From Pycnococcus provasolii (lineage: Eukaryota > Chlorophyta > Pseudoscourfieldiophyceae > Pseudoscourfieldiales > Pycnococcaceae), in NCBI GenBank assembly GCA_938743325.2, contig OW568885.1:372001-436000 (forward strand): a DNA stretch of 64,000 nt. Direction: 5' to 3'. The position numbers and the translations under genes were made by a program. Shown piece by piece: positions 26,647-36,634 of this stretch. A model generated the notes under the pieces. The model searched no databases and was not told where the DNA came from. It saw nothing but the letters and a program-made list of their open reading frames with translations. Every line of letters begins with the position of its first letter. The stretch's first letter is position 1.

Positions 26647-29600
26647 TTACAATACAGTTGTTGCCAAGAGCGCATCGTCGTACCAGCCATTCGCGTTGAG
26701 GCGAAGCAACAGAGAACGAACAGACTCGACGTCAACACCTCCACCACTTCGTGCCTTGACAGATAGTAACCTGAGTACGCGATCACGAGCATCGCGAAAC
26801 TCCTTGCCCATGGCACGAAGCTTCGACAGGAGCGAGTCATTCGCATGCTTTTCGTACCATCCATCCACCGATGCGCGAGAAAGGTTCGCACGAGCACCAG
26901 CCGCGCGAATCTTTTCTGCAAGATTCGCGATGCTGCCGGCGCCGCCGCCGCCGCCACTGCTGCTGCTCTGGTCCTCCTCCTCCTCATTAGCGAGACTCAG
27001 GTGCCAACGTCCGATAGCATCCGCGCAGGACAACGCCAACCACAGGCCATCGCGTGTTTGCCTCCAAACTGCATCCGAAGCAATCGGCGTTCGTGATTTA
27101 CCGTCAGCCGTCGTCCAAAGGCGCGCCACGCTTGCAGCCTCGACGTCATCCGCGAATCGACCGACGCCGCGACATGCCGCACTCAAATCCGATGGAACAG
27201 GGGGAGCCTCGCCCTTGGAGCTCCTCGACGACGACGTTGTCGCCTTGCTTCGGCTTTGCGGAACGCAGTGTGTCCACAAATCGGGAAGCTCAACGCCTGC
27301 ACAGAAGCTGCGTACCACAAGCGAATGAATTACGTCGTCGCGGGCAAAACGCAGTGCCTCGACGCTGCTGCCGCCTTCGCCATCGTTCCCATCGTCAAAT
27401 TGCGCCCAATTCGTTGTTCCATCTACCCAGCACATCACGTGGTCATGCACGCATCGGACAAAATGGGCCACCTCCCGGCGCAGTGCGTGCAAATCCCCGA
27501 TCTTCGTGCGTTTCGCAGGACGCCCACGTGCCTTGAGGAACAATGCGAGCATGCCGTCAGCGACCGCCACGCTTCGCTTCAGCCGAAGGAGGCTCAGGCA
27601 AAGCTTCTCGCCGAGTTTTGTCGAGAGGCGACTCACCCCGGGCGACACGGGCCATGGCACCGGCGTGTCAATGTCAAATGCAGGCATCGCATCAGGCGAA
27701 GATGTGTCAAAGCTTGCCCTCGTCAGGCGAAGCGGCTCCAAGGCGAAACTCGCCTGGCGATGCGCGGGTACGCGGAGCGTGCCGCGGGACATCGCCGCAT
27801 TCACGCTGTCCGTGAGGACGAGCTGCCAATGGTCCACATCGCTCATGCGTTCGGCGTACGCACGAGCACCTCGCTTGTCGCCACGCATGCGTAGCTCGCT
27901 CACCGTCAGCTGAACAGCGAGCACAGCTTCGTTGAATGACTCGAGCGCATCGTATTGACGCAGAAGAAGAAGCTCGTCGAGAAACCGTTCCTCGGCGTCC
28001 AACCTCCCACCTGAACTCACTACACGTGCTGCTAGTGAATCAAGCACACGTCCACGCACCTGCAGCGGCATTGACACATTCGTCTGTACCACAGATCGCC
28101 ACGTCGGACGCCCTGTGAGCGAGAGGTCGCAATTTCCACGTGCACTATCATCTGACAATGCGGGCACCGGCGCAGGTGAAAAGGAAGGTCGGCGGAGCGA
28201 TGATGCCTGCTTCGGAAGCCTTTGCGCAATGCGGCGCAGAAGCGAAGGCGATGCGCCACCAGCGCCAATGAGAGCTGCAGCTCTCGACTGGTTGTTGGAT
28301 GCGGCCAGCGTGACCAGAGGTTCGCGAAGATGACGTGCAGCGGACGACATCCAGGCGCATTCCAGTGCGGATGTATCCTCGCCAGGGGATGCTGCCGCCG
28401 TCAACGCAACCGCAAGCTCCGCACCACTTTCTGAAAAGTTTTCAACCAATACGTTGCCTGTGCTGTTATCGTCGTCGATGGTTTTAGCACGATCACGAGC
28501 CGTGACATCGGAATCACCATCGTCAACGAACAGCGCCTCGTCGAGCCGACCAGCAACTGGAGGCATACAAGCGACATGTTCCACCTCCGACGCAAGTTCG
28601 GCGTCGAGTGTACCGTCGCCGACGTGACGGCGCAGCAACGCGGCGGCGCGCAGTGCGCGCAAGAGTGCAGGGGCAACGTGAGTGAGCCACGCAGGCGCGT
28701 CCGGTGCCCCAGACTGCGCCTCGCGTTTCAGCGAGACACTTGAGCTGCCTGCGGTTGCCGTTATGCGGAACGGCGTCAGCTCGGTGAGCACAGCAACATC
28801 CACCGCGGCGTGCCTGCGTTCGTCCGATGTCGCCACCATCGAAGAAGTTGCAGCGTCGTCGAGCAAAGGCAAGATCACACCGTCGCAAGCGGGGCTTCGG
28901 TTTGCAACCATCGAGGATGACCCGCCCACGCTTAGCCACGAGTCGAGCGCGTCGAGCGTTGGGCGCAGAGACGCGGCGAACAGGCGTGAGCGGAACGCCG
29001 TACCTCCGAAACTGACGTCCGACGACGCAGCGGATGCATCGCCAGCGGCGGCGGCAACGTCAAGTCGCGAGAGCAAGGCACATGCCGCGGCGTACCCCAC
29101 ATCTGACTCCTGCGTCCATCCAGCTTCAGCAGCGGCTGCGCCATCTACGACTGAGTTCATGACGTCGCGAAATGCGGAGAACAGCTGCGTGGTTGCGAAG
29201 CGCGCAAACGGCATGAGCTTTGCGCACCCACGCAGAAGGCTCACGGGCGCATTTCCAGCGGCAAGCTTCTCCGCAGCTCGCCGGCTTGCGGATCGCAGCC
29301 GAAGAACGCTCGCTCTAAGGAACTGCGCCGAGGCAGCGAGCGTTGGGTGCCGCAGGCAGGCGCGGCCGTGCCGCGTGGAATGAACATTTGCGAGGCGCAC
29401 GTCGTCGAGGAACGCGGCACCTTCGCCAACGAAGCGCGCCTGCGCGGAATCTCCGCTTGAGCTCGCGCCTGCGCCATACTGCACGGTGCACAGGTCGAGC
29501 ACGCAGCGCAGCGCGCCGATCGCGTCGACGAATGGTGCGACGAGGCGCGCGACGGCGGCATGACCCAGACGTGGTGTGCTCACACCGTGCCTGAGTCGAG

Positions 29601-30765
29601 CACATGCGGGAATGCTGTCGAATGCCTCCATCGTCGTGGAACTCGCCGTGTCGTCGTTCACCTCCTCAAAGCACGTTCCGTCGACGTGACCGAGCAAAAG
29701 CAGCTCCACTGCGCGGAGCAGCATTTCGTCGCTGACAACTCGACTTGGAACGTCGATAAATGGCGCATTCCAGAATCGTTCCGGCGCAAGCTCTCTCGTG
29801 CTTCGCCACGTCAGCCTCGCATCATGTTCTGACTTTTCGTCGTCCAGCTTCGTAAACGCACCCATCTCCGAGCTGCGTATCGATGCAACCTCGAGCCATT
29901 CGGAGGCTGTGAGTGCCGTCGTCAACGTCTCTTCGCCGCTTGCGTACACGCCGGTGCCTTGTGCACGCATGTCGTCGTCATCGTCAGCATCGCTGCCCCC
30001 ACCTCCGTCGACGCGCGGTGACGGCGCGCCCACGTCGCTCCAGTCGCTGAGTTCGGAGTCCGAGTCGCACATTTCTGGTCCCCACGCCGCTTCCGTTTCA
30101 GCGTCCGCGAGAGCCTTTCTAGCGACATCAATCTGCGTCTGTTCCTTGTATATATCGCCAGTTTTTCGAGCGTCCGTCCAAGCGTCGAGCTTTGCCGCCG
30201 CCGCCTCCGCCTGTGCCGCCTCCCTTTCGTGGTACTCGCTTCGCAGCGGTTGCCTGCTGAGAGCGAGCAGTAGCGTGACAATGGCGGCGTATTCGGACTC
30301 GACAAGAATGCCGTCGTTGACGTCAAGCACGTCGCGTTCCGTTCTCCTCTGGTCGTCGTACGCGAGGTAGGACGCCTTGAGAATTTTGAGCGCCCTCCAC
30401 TTGTGCAGTTGCGACGACGTTCTCATTCGGTCGAGCATCGCCTGCAGGGCGTTGTCTGTTTGCGTCACGTTCGGCGCGAGAAACTTGTGGTGTTCACTGT
30501 GATATCGCGCATAGTTAAGTGCAAGCGCGAAGTTCTCCGCACGCTCCTCCAACGATGCGGAGCCCAACGACGAGGAATCCTCCAACAAGGAGGAGGAACC
30601 AGCAGCATCAGCATCATCCCCAACAGCACCATCCTCATCCGAGGAGTCAATTCCAGAGACCACCACCAAAGAGGGTAACATCAGTCCCACGAGGTCTGTG
30701 AGTAAATGAGCATTCACCGACTCAAGCGAAGAACCCAGCGAAGACTTGCTTGAAGGTAACGACAT
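26647..30765 (-). CDS. TUBGCP5: Gamma-tubulin complex component 5 (GCP5)
   Basis: A 1,372-residue single-exon protein from the ATG at 30765 (MSLPSSKSS). It follows the GCP5 plan: N-terminal helical part (ALNYARYHSEHHKFLAPNV; YAAIVTLLLALS), acidic linker (DSDSELSDWSDVG), the GRIP1 start with PERFWNAPFIDVPSRVVSDEM and LRHGVSTPRLGHAAVARLV, DALDSWLSVG, and the gamma-tubulin-binding C-terminal part beginning VPWPVSPGVSRLSTKLGEK, LSLLRLKRSVAVADGML and LRREVAHFVRCVHDHVMCW. GCP5 is a minor component of the gamma-tubulin ring complex that nucleates microtubules. A long Ser/Ala-rich insertion fills the centre. The frame is open 63 nt further upstream but lacks another ATG. It converges on a small helical protein with a 23-bp gap. 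Confidence 0.87.
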   Translation of the reverse strand: MSLPSSKSSLGSSLESVNAHLLTDLVGLMLPSLVVVSGIDSSDEDGAVGDDADAAGSSSLLEDSSSLGSASLEERAENFALALNYARYHSEHHKFLAPNVTQTDNALQAMLDRMRTSSQLHKWRALKILKASYLAYDDQRRTERDVLDVNDGILVESEYAAIVTLLLALSRQPLRSEYHEREAAQAEAAAAKLDAWTDARKTGDIYKEQTQIDVARKALADAETEAAWGPEMCDSDSELSDWSDVGAPSPRVDGGGGSDADDDDDMRAQGTGVYASGEETLTTALTASEWLEVASIRSSEMGAFTKLDDEKSEHDARLTWRSTRELAPERFWNAPFIDVPSRVVSDEMLLRAVELLLLGHVDGTCFEEVNDDTASSTTMEAFDSIPACARLRHGVSTPRLGHAAVARLVAPFVDAIGALRCVLDLCTVQYGAGASSSGDSAQARFVGEGAAFLDDVRLANVHSTRHGRACLRHPTLAASAQFLRASVLRLRSASRRAAEKLAAGNAPVSLLRGCAKLMPFARFATTQLFSAFRDVMNSVVDGAAAAEAGWTQESDVGYAAACALLSRLDVAAAAGDASAASSDVSFGGTAFRSRLFAASLRPTLDALDSWLSVGGSSSMVANRSPACDGVILPLLDDAATSSMVATSDERRHAAVDVAVLTELTPFRITATAGSSSVSLKREAQSGAPDAPAWLTHVAPALLRALRAAALLRRHVGDGTLDAELASEVEHVACMPPVAGRLDEALFVDDGDSDVTARDRAKTIDDDNSTGNVLVENFSESGAELAVALTAAASPGEDTSALECAWMSSAARHLREPLVTLAASNNQSRAAALIGAGGASPSLLRRIAQRLPKQASSLRRPSFSPAPVPALSDDSARGNCDLSLTGRPTWRSVVQTNVSMPLQVRGRVLDSLAARVVSSGGRLDAEERFLDELLLLRQYDALESFNEAVLAVQLTVSELRMRGDKRGARAYAERMSDVDHWQLVLTDSVNAAMSRGTLRVPAHRQASFALEPLRLTRASFDTSSPDAMPAFDIDTPVPWPVSPGVSRLSTKLGEKLCLSLLRLKRSVAVADGMLALFLKARGRPAKRTKIGDLHALRREVAHFVRCVHDHVMCWVDGTTNWAQFDDGNDGEGGSSVEALRFARDDVIHSLVVRSFCAGVELPDLWTHCVPQSRSKATTSSSRSSKGEAPPVPSDLSAACRGVGRFADDVEAASVARLWTTADGKSRTPIASDAVWRQTRDGLWLALSCADAIGRWHLSLANEEEEDQSSSSGGGGGAGSIANLAEKIRAAGARANLSRASVDGWYEKHANDSLLSKLRAMGKEFRDARDRVLRLLSVKARSGGGVDVESVRSLLLRLNANGWYDDALLATTVL

Positions 30766-31039
30766 ACTTGCTTGCAGAGAAAGATTAAATGACAGAGCAA
30801 GAAAACAAATAATAGGAAATGAAAACAAAATAGAAAATAGAAAATGAGAAGTCGAGCGAGAAAAAGCAGGCCTGCTTCGATCATGGGAGGGAGGGAGGGC
30901 CCCAGGGGTGAGAGGGAATCACGTTTATTATTAGGGTGCAAAATCCAATCCAGGAGGGCGGGAAATTCCCCGGGGAATTCCCCCCCCAGCGCTGCGCGGG
31001 CCCTAGCCACGCCCGGTCACTTGGGGAAGGGGGCAGTCC
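30766..31039. other. Intergenic region upstream of TUBGCP5
   Basis: A-rich leader next to the TUBGCP5 start, then a GC-rich stretch with the self-complementary word ggaattccccggggaattcc near 30959-30980. This stretch marks the border of the retroelement fossil that follows. Confidence 0.4.
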
Positions 31040-31616
31040 TTAGAGCAACATCGCCTTAGGCGCAGTTACAACATTTAAGGACTGTTGCCGCGACCGACCA
31101 CTGAGGCAGTGGCGGCGGGTTCACCGTTCCCTCCGACAGACACCCGAGGCCTTAGTGGCGAGGAGCGGCTCCCAGAGGGTGGTGAAGGGGAAGGTGGGTG
31201 GGAAAAACAAAATCGCGTTGGGTGCTGCGGGACAGCAGCTCGTTTAGATCCTCCTTTGGCCAGTTGCTGAAGCAGGTAGGGAACGGTAGTCGCGACGGCG
31301 GGTCTGCAAGGTTGGACTTTGAGGCTACGTACTCAATCCAGGGTGCTATTGAGTACGTCGCCGCCGTCTCCCAGAAGGTGTGCATCATTTGCACCAGTTG
31401 TAGTTGATCAGAGTACCCGGAAATCAAATTCGAGGCGACGTGTGTGTTGTCAATGAACAGGACTGTGGACCTGCCCGACAGCTCCTGGGCGAAGGTTGCA
31501 AGGCCACTCAGCGCTGCGAGCGCCTCCCAGTGCGCAATGTTTGCGCGGTCGAGTGCAAAGCGGTGAGCGACATCATCAGTAATCGCCGTCCGAGCGACCG
31601 TGATGGCGCCTGTCAA
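31040..31616 (-). mobile_element. DIRS-type retroelement fragment (RNase H end), broken
   Basis: A fragment of a DIRS-order element on the minus strand. The clearest part (about 31152-31616) is RNase H-like: ANIAHWEALAALSGLATFAQ, STVLFIDNTHVASNLISGY and WIEYVASKSNLADPPSRLP, the last being the characteristic end of the RT-RNase H polyprotein. No reverse transcriptase core, recombinase or terminal repeats are present next to it, so it is an incomplete fossil. It joins directly to a truncated EF-hand gene at about 31617. The left border is approximate. Confidence 0.75.
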
Positions 31617-31953
31617 GCTCCTTGGGCAGCGTCTTGATGGCGATAGAGCCCTCCTTGTTCGCCTTCTTCAACTCCGCGTATGTGGTAGCCATCTCCGTGA
31701 GCTCACCCATCTCGAGTTTCCCGTTTCCCTCCTCGTCGATCCCACGCAAGATAGGCTGCACGTCCTCCGGGAACGCCTTGATGGAGATGCCGTCGTCGTT
31801 CGCAATGGGCAGCTCGTCCGGGTCAATGATTCCGTTTCCGTTCTTGTCAAACTTCGCCAACATGGTTCGTAGAAGCGCCGGGCACTCGTCGAGTTTTATC
31901 CCGTGTAGCATTTCGCGCACACTGCCAAGCGGGGCGGCGGTACCGTCAACCAT
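31617..31953 (-). pseudogene. Truncated EF-hand gene, paralogue of the 33-35 kb membrane protein
   Basis: Starting at 31953 (MVDGTAAPLGS), about 112 residues align with the N-terminal part of the full-length relative at 32985-35204. Shared features are VREMLHGIKLDECP, the EF loop DKNGNGIIDPDEL, KAFPEDVQPILRGID, the second EF loop DEEGNGKLEMGEL and KKANKEGSIAIKTLPKEL. The similarity stops abruptly at LPKEL, where DIRS-type sequence begins on the same strand. The third EF loop, the membrane span and the large C-terminal domain of the relative are all missing. The remaining frame runs 14 residues into the mobile element before a stop. It could still be transcribed as a short two-EF-hand protein; I favour a pseudogene. 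Confidence 0.7.
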
Positions 31954-32096
31954 ATCGGTGCGTGTATATTCTTAAGGCAGGAAACACACACACACACACA
32001 CACGTACAGTATGCACAAGCACACACACTCTCTCTCCTACAATGAATGTACTAACCTTACTACTCCTACTCTCGAGAGAAAAGGACGAGGGACGAG

Positions 32097-32185
32097 CGAA
32101 GAATGACGAGGGCAAGACGAGGGCAAGACGAGGGCGAGGCGAGGGCAAGGCGAGGGCGAGGCGAGGGCAAGACGAGGGCCAGGCG
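32097..32185. repeat. Purine-rich minisatellite, unit about gacgagggcaa
   Basis: Eight or so 11-12 bp units alternating gacgagggcaa and ggcgagggcaa, strongly asymmetric in purines between the strands. Confidence 0.8.
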
Positions 32186-32672
32186 AGTCCGCTATTTGAC
32201 CCGCGGCGGCCGCGGGCAAACCACCACTTGCAAGGGTCCCCTCGGTGTCGCTCTCCGTCGCGAAAGGTCGCTTGGCCTTAGAACTGAGGTTGCCCACGAG
32301 AAACAAGAACAAGGGCCGCGGATTGAACAGGGTGCGTCGGCAACGGTCACTATCGTAGACAAAAGTCACCAACCAAAGCTTTCTGCACGAGCGAGGAATG
32401 CGAACACGCACACGCGCGAGACCAGGAAGGGGAATTGGGCAACTCGCAATTCGTGTGTGTGCAACAGGCAGACAGGGAGGGAGCTCCGGAGTTGCACAGC
32501 AGGTGAGCCTCGCCTCCCGGGTGCATGCAGCTGTGCACTGTGCACTGTGGAAGCCTCTTACTTTCCCAATTCCCGACCAAATCACAATCCCATCGGCCCA
32601 TCTCATCATGGGCGTCACTGGCCTGCCAGGTGGGAGGGAAGGGTTCCCCGGGGCCTCACCGCAGGCATGCGA

Positions 32673-32702
32673 ACCCTAACCCTAACCCTAACCCTAACCC
32701 TA
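32673..32702. repeat. Perfect interstitial telomere-type array, (CCCTAA)5
   Basis: Five CCCTAA units on the plus strand. Unlike the other arrays it is not close to the start of an intact gene; the nearest start is that of the truncated EF-hand copy, 720 bp away. Confidence 0.9.
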
Positions 32703-32984
32703 GCTCGTTGGGGTTTCTTTTGTAAAACCCTATGTATTACTGTAATTACCTTCTTAGAGAACTATAATATGGGAACTTCTTGTTGGTTGGTTTGTTTTTG
32801 TGTGATGATTTCTGTACGTTTTTTATTTACGTGATGATTTTTAATACCTTCTGCTTTCCCTCTGCTTTCCCTCGGCCTCGGAGCGTTTTCATCATGTGTG
32901 TTTTCGTTTATTCGTTTTTCCAGTGTGCTTGGCCGTGGCGTGCTTGGCGTGCTGTAACACTACTAAGTACTGCTGACACTCGCT

Positions 32985-35204
32985 CTACTCGGGCTTGTTT
33001 TTCCAAGGGCCGTTGCCGTAGCAGGCTTGCCTGTTGCACATCTGTGTCCCACACCTTCCACGCCACGTGAAGTTGCTGGCATACTCCACGCTCACAGCCT
33101 CCTCATGCACCCTTGGCATCTTAATCGCGCCGCCCGTCGTCTCCTCAATCGCCTCCTCCGCCGCAATGCCAATGCACGTGTTCTCGCACACTTTCCCCCA
33201 AATCAAATCGCTGCTCCCCTTCCTCGGAAATGTCGGTTTCGTCCCACACGCCGCAGCCGTCTTCGCCTCAATATCTTTCAACATGTTGCCACCGGTGAAC
33301 AGAAGGTGGCGGCGATCCATGATGCTAGCCATACTCATGAACTTCTTGTTTCTCGCATCCACGCGCATTTGTTCCAGACAGTCGTAGTACTCTTGATACC
33401 TTTCCTTGTACCACTGCACAAACTCCGCGTGCGCCTCCTTGCAAATTTCCGTCCACTTCGGAGGCGGATCGCCGGATGGCATCTGCGTGGGAAAGTCGTT
33501 GCCATATCTGTCAGGACTGAACGAGTTCAGCCAGCCAGGCGCCTGACAATCTCTCCCGAAGCTGTAACCGGTCCACGTCTCAGACGACTTGCTGTAGTAC
33601 TGGTTCGAACCTATATCCGCAGGATTCTCCTTGTACTTACACGTAGGTGGAAATCCATTGCCATCCCAAGCATCCCACTCCTTGTCGCACCTCGCTTCCA
33701 CCTCTGGCGGCGAAAGCGTTGTGACTGTCGCGGTATTGCCGGAGGCGGCACCAAACCCTCTCTCCGCCTTGTTTCCCAAGGGCACCGCAATGCTGCCACA
33801 AGCCGTCTGCACAGGTCTGTAGAGTTGCACCTTGTGATCTGTGCCAAGGATGCAAGCCTCGGCGGCGGAGCCGTCGCCTGTGTACAATTCTCCGCACGTT
33901 GCAAATTGAGCAGGAACGACGGGAACGCACGCGAAGCTGTTCAGCACACAAAGCGGCCGCTCACGGAGGCCAAGCGAGTAGGCCAGGCACCAGTCAAACA
34001 AATCAGCCGACGCCGCGATGCCCATATTGCACGCCATCTTCTTCTTAGGCGGTGGCGGAGGCGAATAGCCACCACCGCCTGCCGCCATCATGGTGAAGGA
34101 TCCCGATGTCATCAGCGCACCACTGAAGAGGAGTCGACGGCCGGTAGCGTCTGCCAACGTCGCCCTGGCGGCGGGATCTTGCTCTTCTTGGCTGCTGACG
34201 ACGACGATGGAGCCGTCAGCCTTTTCAATGAACACCTCGCCGTCGTCAATGTTAATGACGTCGCCACGCGCCGAGAATAACTGCATCTTTTTCTCACTAT
34301 GCCACTCGAAGCCGGTGATGGTGTATTGGTAGTGCTTGCCATCGACGGTAACCGCATAGTCCTTGATTTCGCGAAGCGACTCGACCGGCGCGAGGGGAAG
34401 CTCCCAGTCTTTGTACTCGTACGTACTCGCCGCAACTGCGACGTCCTTGCCGCTGATGGTCTTGAGCTTACCGCTCGAGGCGGGCTTGGAGTCCTTGGAC
34501 GCCTCGTTCGCTGCAAGCATGAGTCCGAGCATCACCGAGCAGAACATTATGCAAACAAGGATAACGCCAATCATCAGGCGCTTCAGGTTCTTGTTGCTTT
34601 GTTTTTCCTTCTCGTACAGGTCAGCTGCGCGCGCGAGCTCGGTCAGGCCAACGGTACCGTCGCCGTCGACGTCGAACGTCTTGAGCGTGTGTTGCATTTC
34701 CTTGGGCAGGTTGGATATGGCGATGGAGCCTTCTTTGCTGGCCCTCTTCAAGTCCGAATACACGGTGAGGATTTCCGTGAGCTCGTCCATCTCGATCTTT
34801 CCATTTTTCTCGTCGTCAATCTCGTGAAGGAGCGGTTGCACCTTCTTGGGAAACGAAGAGACTTTGAGATAGGTCATCTCCGCGGACATGGGGTCAGGCA
34901 GTTCGTCCGGGTCGATGATGCCGTTTCCGTTGGTATCATATTGCGCGAGTTTCTCACGCAGTTCCGGCGGGCAGTCGGCGAGACGCACGCCGTGCAGCAC
35001 CTTGCGCACCTCGCCCATGGCATATGATGTGGTTTCCCCAGGCCCAGGGACCCCATGAGGGGTTGACGCAGACGCACCACCACCACCACCACCTGGGACG
35101 ACATTAGCATTCCACAACATGATACCACCACCGCCACCACTGGTCACCTGGGACGGGACGGGGAAATGATTAGGGTAGGCGGCCTTCTTTCTCAGGCGGT
35201 ACAT
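32985..35204 (-). CDS. EF-hand single-span membrane protein with Cys-rich C-terminal domain
   Basis: A 739-residue frame from 35204. A start at Met63 (35018, MGEVRKVLHGVRL) aligns better with its truncated paralogue, because the first 62 residues are Gly/Pro-rich and unmatched. EF-hand loops are visible: DTNGNGIIDPDEL, the weaker DDEKNGKIEMDEL, and DVDGDGTVGLTEL. One membrane span follows (LMIGVILVCIMFCSVMLGLML, about residues 210-230). The rest is probably lumenal or extracellular. It starts with a beta-rich region containing RRLLFSGALMTSG, continues through a PPPPPKKK linker, and ends in a domain with about 18 Cys (MACNMG, CLAYSLG, CTGIAAEEA-like, RGRCGTQMCNRQACYG). The EF-hands point to calcium control on the cytosolic side; the ligand of the Cys-rich domain is unknown. 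Confidence 0.8.
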   Translation of the reverse strand: MYRLRKKAAYPNHFPVPSQVTSGGGGGIMLWNANVVPGGGGGGASASTPHGVPGPGETTSYAMGEVRKVLHGVRLADCPPELREKLAQYDTNGNGIIDPDELPDPMSAEMTYLKVSSFPKKVQPLLHEIDDEKNGKIEMDELTEILTVYSDLKRASKEGSIAISNLPKEMQHTLKTFDVDGDGTVGLTELARAADLYEKEKQSNKNLKRLMIGVILVCIMFCSVMLGLMLAANEASKDSKPASSGKLKTISGKDVAVAASTYEYKDWELPLAPVESLREIKDYAVTVDGKHYQYTITGFEWHSEKKMQLFSARGDVINIDDGEVFIEKADGSIVVVSSQEEQDPAARATLADATGRRLLFSGALMTSGSFTMMAAGGGGYSPPPPPKKKMACNMGIAASADLFDWCLAYSLGLRERPLCVLNSFACVPVVPAQFATCGELYTGDGSAAEACILGTDHKVQLYRPVQTACGSIAVPLGNKAERGFGAASGNTATVTTLSPPEVEARCDKEWDAWDGNGFPPTCKYKENPADIGSNQYYSKSSETWTGYSFGRDCQAPGWLNSFSPDRYGNDFPTQMPSGDPPPKWTEICKEAHAEFVQWYKERYQEYYDCLEQMRVDARNKKFMSMASIMDRRHLLFTGGNMLKDIEAKTAAACGTKPTFPRKGSSDLIWGKVCENTCIGIAAEEAIEETTGGAIKMPRVHEEAVSVEYASNFTWRGRCGTQMCNRQACYGNGPWKNKPE

Positions 35205-35786
35205 GTGCGTCCTGTTCTGTTGTTGGGAGCTCCCCTAAAGGCGTATGCGGCCTCTTGACGACGGGAAACGTCCCTGAGGTCGACCGACGGGTCCCCAGAC
35301 CTAAGGTTAGGAAGTACCACGATGGAAATCCGCCTGTCCGCCCCCCGGCCGCGAACCACTAAAGGACGAACACTATCACGCTATTAAAATATCACGACGT
35401 GCTAAACTTAAACCTTAACTGCTATCAATCACGGCAGACAACATGGGTCCTCAGACTTTAAAGGTAGGCTCCGGAACGAACAATATTACCCTAGGGCAGT
35501 TCCAGGTCCGGCTGGGAAACAGTTAAAATTTAACAGTGCCCCCGCGGATGATTAGGCCCCATCGTGCCTAGTACTATCGTAAAGGGCAAGCAAGCAATAC
35601 AATGTAATGGATCCAGCGTGCTGAGGAAGGAAACAAGTCCTGAAGCAAGGAAGGAAGGAATGGGTTCGGGTTTTAGGGGGGCCCAGTATTGCCAATGAAG
35701 GTCATCTTTTACACAAACCGAAATTAAAACCAAAAGTAGGTCTCCTGCTCCAGTAACCAACTATAGTCAACAGGGAGGGAGGGTGG
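35205..35786. other. Intergenic region at the border of the mobile-element island
   Basis: No gene seen. A copy of the word ttttaggggggcccagtattgcc near 35671-35693 recurs twice at 35963-36013, so fragments of one repeat family already start here. Confidence 0.4.
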
Positions 35787-35963
35787 GAGGTTGTTTGCGA
35801 AGCAAGCAACCAACAGCAAGAGTGGTTACGCGCGCGCAGCCCTAAGGGAGAGGCCACCCAAGGGTCTCGAGAGGGGCCGTGACCCTCCTGGCGGCCGCCC
35901 AGAACCAGCGGCGCGAGCGACTCCCCCCAATCAAAAACCCCAATTAAACAAGTAGAACTGAAG
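35787..35963. repeat. 177-bp direct repeat, left copy (partner at 37660-37836)
   Basis: Starts ttgtttgcgaagcaagcaac and ends aagtagaactgaagat. It is nearly identical to 37660-37836 (I see one difference). The pair brackets 1.7 kb of retroelement fragments, so they may be terminal repeats of a degraded element or a dispersed repeat unit. Classic TG...CA ends are not obvious. Confidence 0.75.
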
Positions 35964-36013
35964 ATTTTAGGGGGGGCCAGTATTGCCATTTTAGGGGGGG
36001 CCAGTATTGCCAT

Positions 36014-36480
36014 CATAGACACATATCTCCACGAAGAGGAGAGACGAGTGTCACCAATCGTGACGCCAAATTGGCCAGCGGCGAGCTCCAAGGCGCGACA
36101 GGCGCGACAGGCACCTCCACAGGAGGCGGCGGCAAGCCGATGAGTGAGGTGGCCAAAAAGGAAGCGGGCGGCGTCGTCAACGACGACACTGTTGTCGACG
36201 TAGTGAGTGCCGACCGCATGCGAGTTTGCAGCCCAGCCCGCGATGTAGTTACGTCGATCTGGCGAGACGTTCATCGCGGTCACCGCGGACGCGAACCCAG
36301 AGCGGAAGCTCTTGGGAGCGTAATGTCCGTTGGGCGGGGCTGCAGCTCCTACAGCTCTCAGCGCCATGCGCGAGCGCAATCTCCAGCTGCAATATTTCGC
36401 GACGAGCTTCCAGAACCTCGAGTTCGTTCGGCGCGTCAGCCATTAATCAATCGATTAAGGATCTACACAGTAAACTTCCA
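36014..36480 (-). mobile_element. Tyrosine recombinase fragment (Crypton/DIRS-like), broken
   Basis: On the minus strand, segments reading KSFRSGFASAVTAMNVSPDR and NYIAGWAANSHAVGTHYVD resemble the Arg ... His/Trp ... Tyr part of a tyrosine recombinase. Further upstream on the same strand is a short coiled coil (LEVLEARREILQLEIALAHG). It is a different recombinase from that in the 23.3-kb element. The frames are not continuous and no ends were found, so this is a fossil; borders are approximate. Confidence 0.55.
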
Positions 36481-36563
36481 ATCGAAGATTGCTGATGTCT
36501 AGATCTAAGCGTAGATACTTAGACCGTTTCGGTGTACAAACTACGTCCCTCGAAGACGCGTCC

Positions 36564-36634
36564 GTGTGGTGCAAACCCCCAGTTGGGGACTTGGGGCATG
36601 GCGCCAAGGCGGTGCAAACCCCTACTGGGGTCAT
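36564..36634. repeat. 71-bp perfect direct repeat, first copy (second at 37368-37438)
   Basis: Begins gtgtggtgcaaacccccagt and ends ctactggggtcat. It is repeated without a visible change at 37368-37438, flanking the copia-type fragment and the hairpin array. Within each copy the words gtgcaaacccc and ttggggac/actgggg suggest a smaller internal duplication. Confidence 0.85.

Larger units (their letters stand above)
31954..32984. other. Intergenic region with minisatellite and telomere-type array
   Basis: No gene seen. Contains an (AC)n run near 31987-32003, a purine-rich minisatellite (32097-32185), a perfect CCCTAA array (32673-32702) and T-rich sequence near the end of the EF-hand gene. Confidence 0.5.

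Noticed and set aside
33027-34280. 417-residue open frame on the plus strand
   Set aside because: Antisense to the EF-hand membrane protein and without any recognisable domain.
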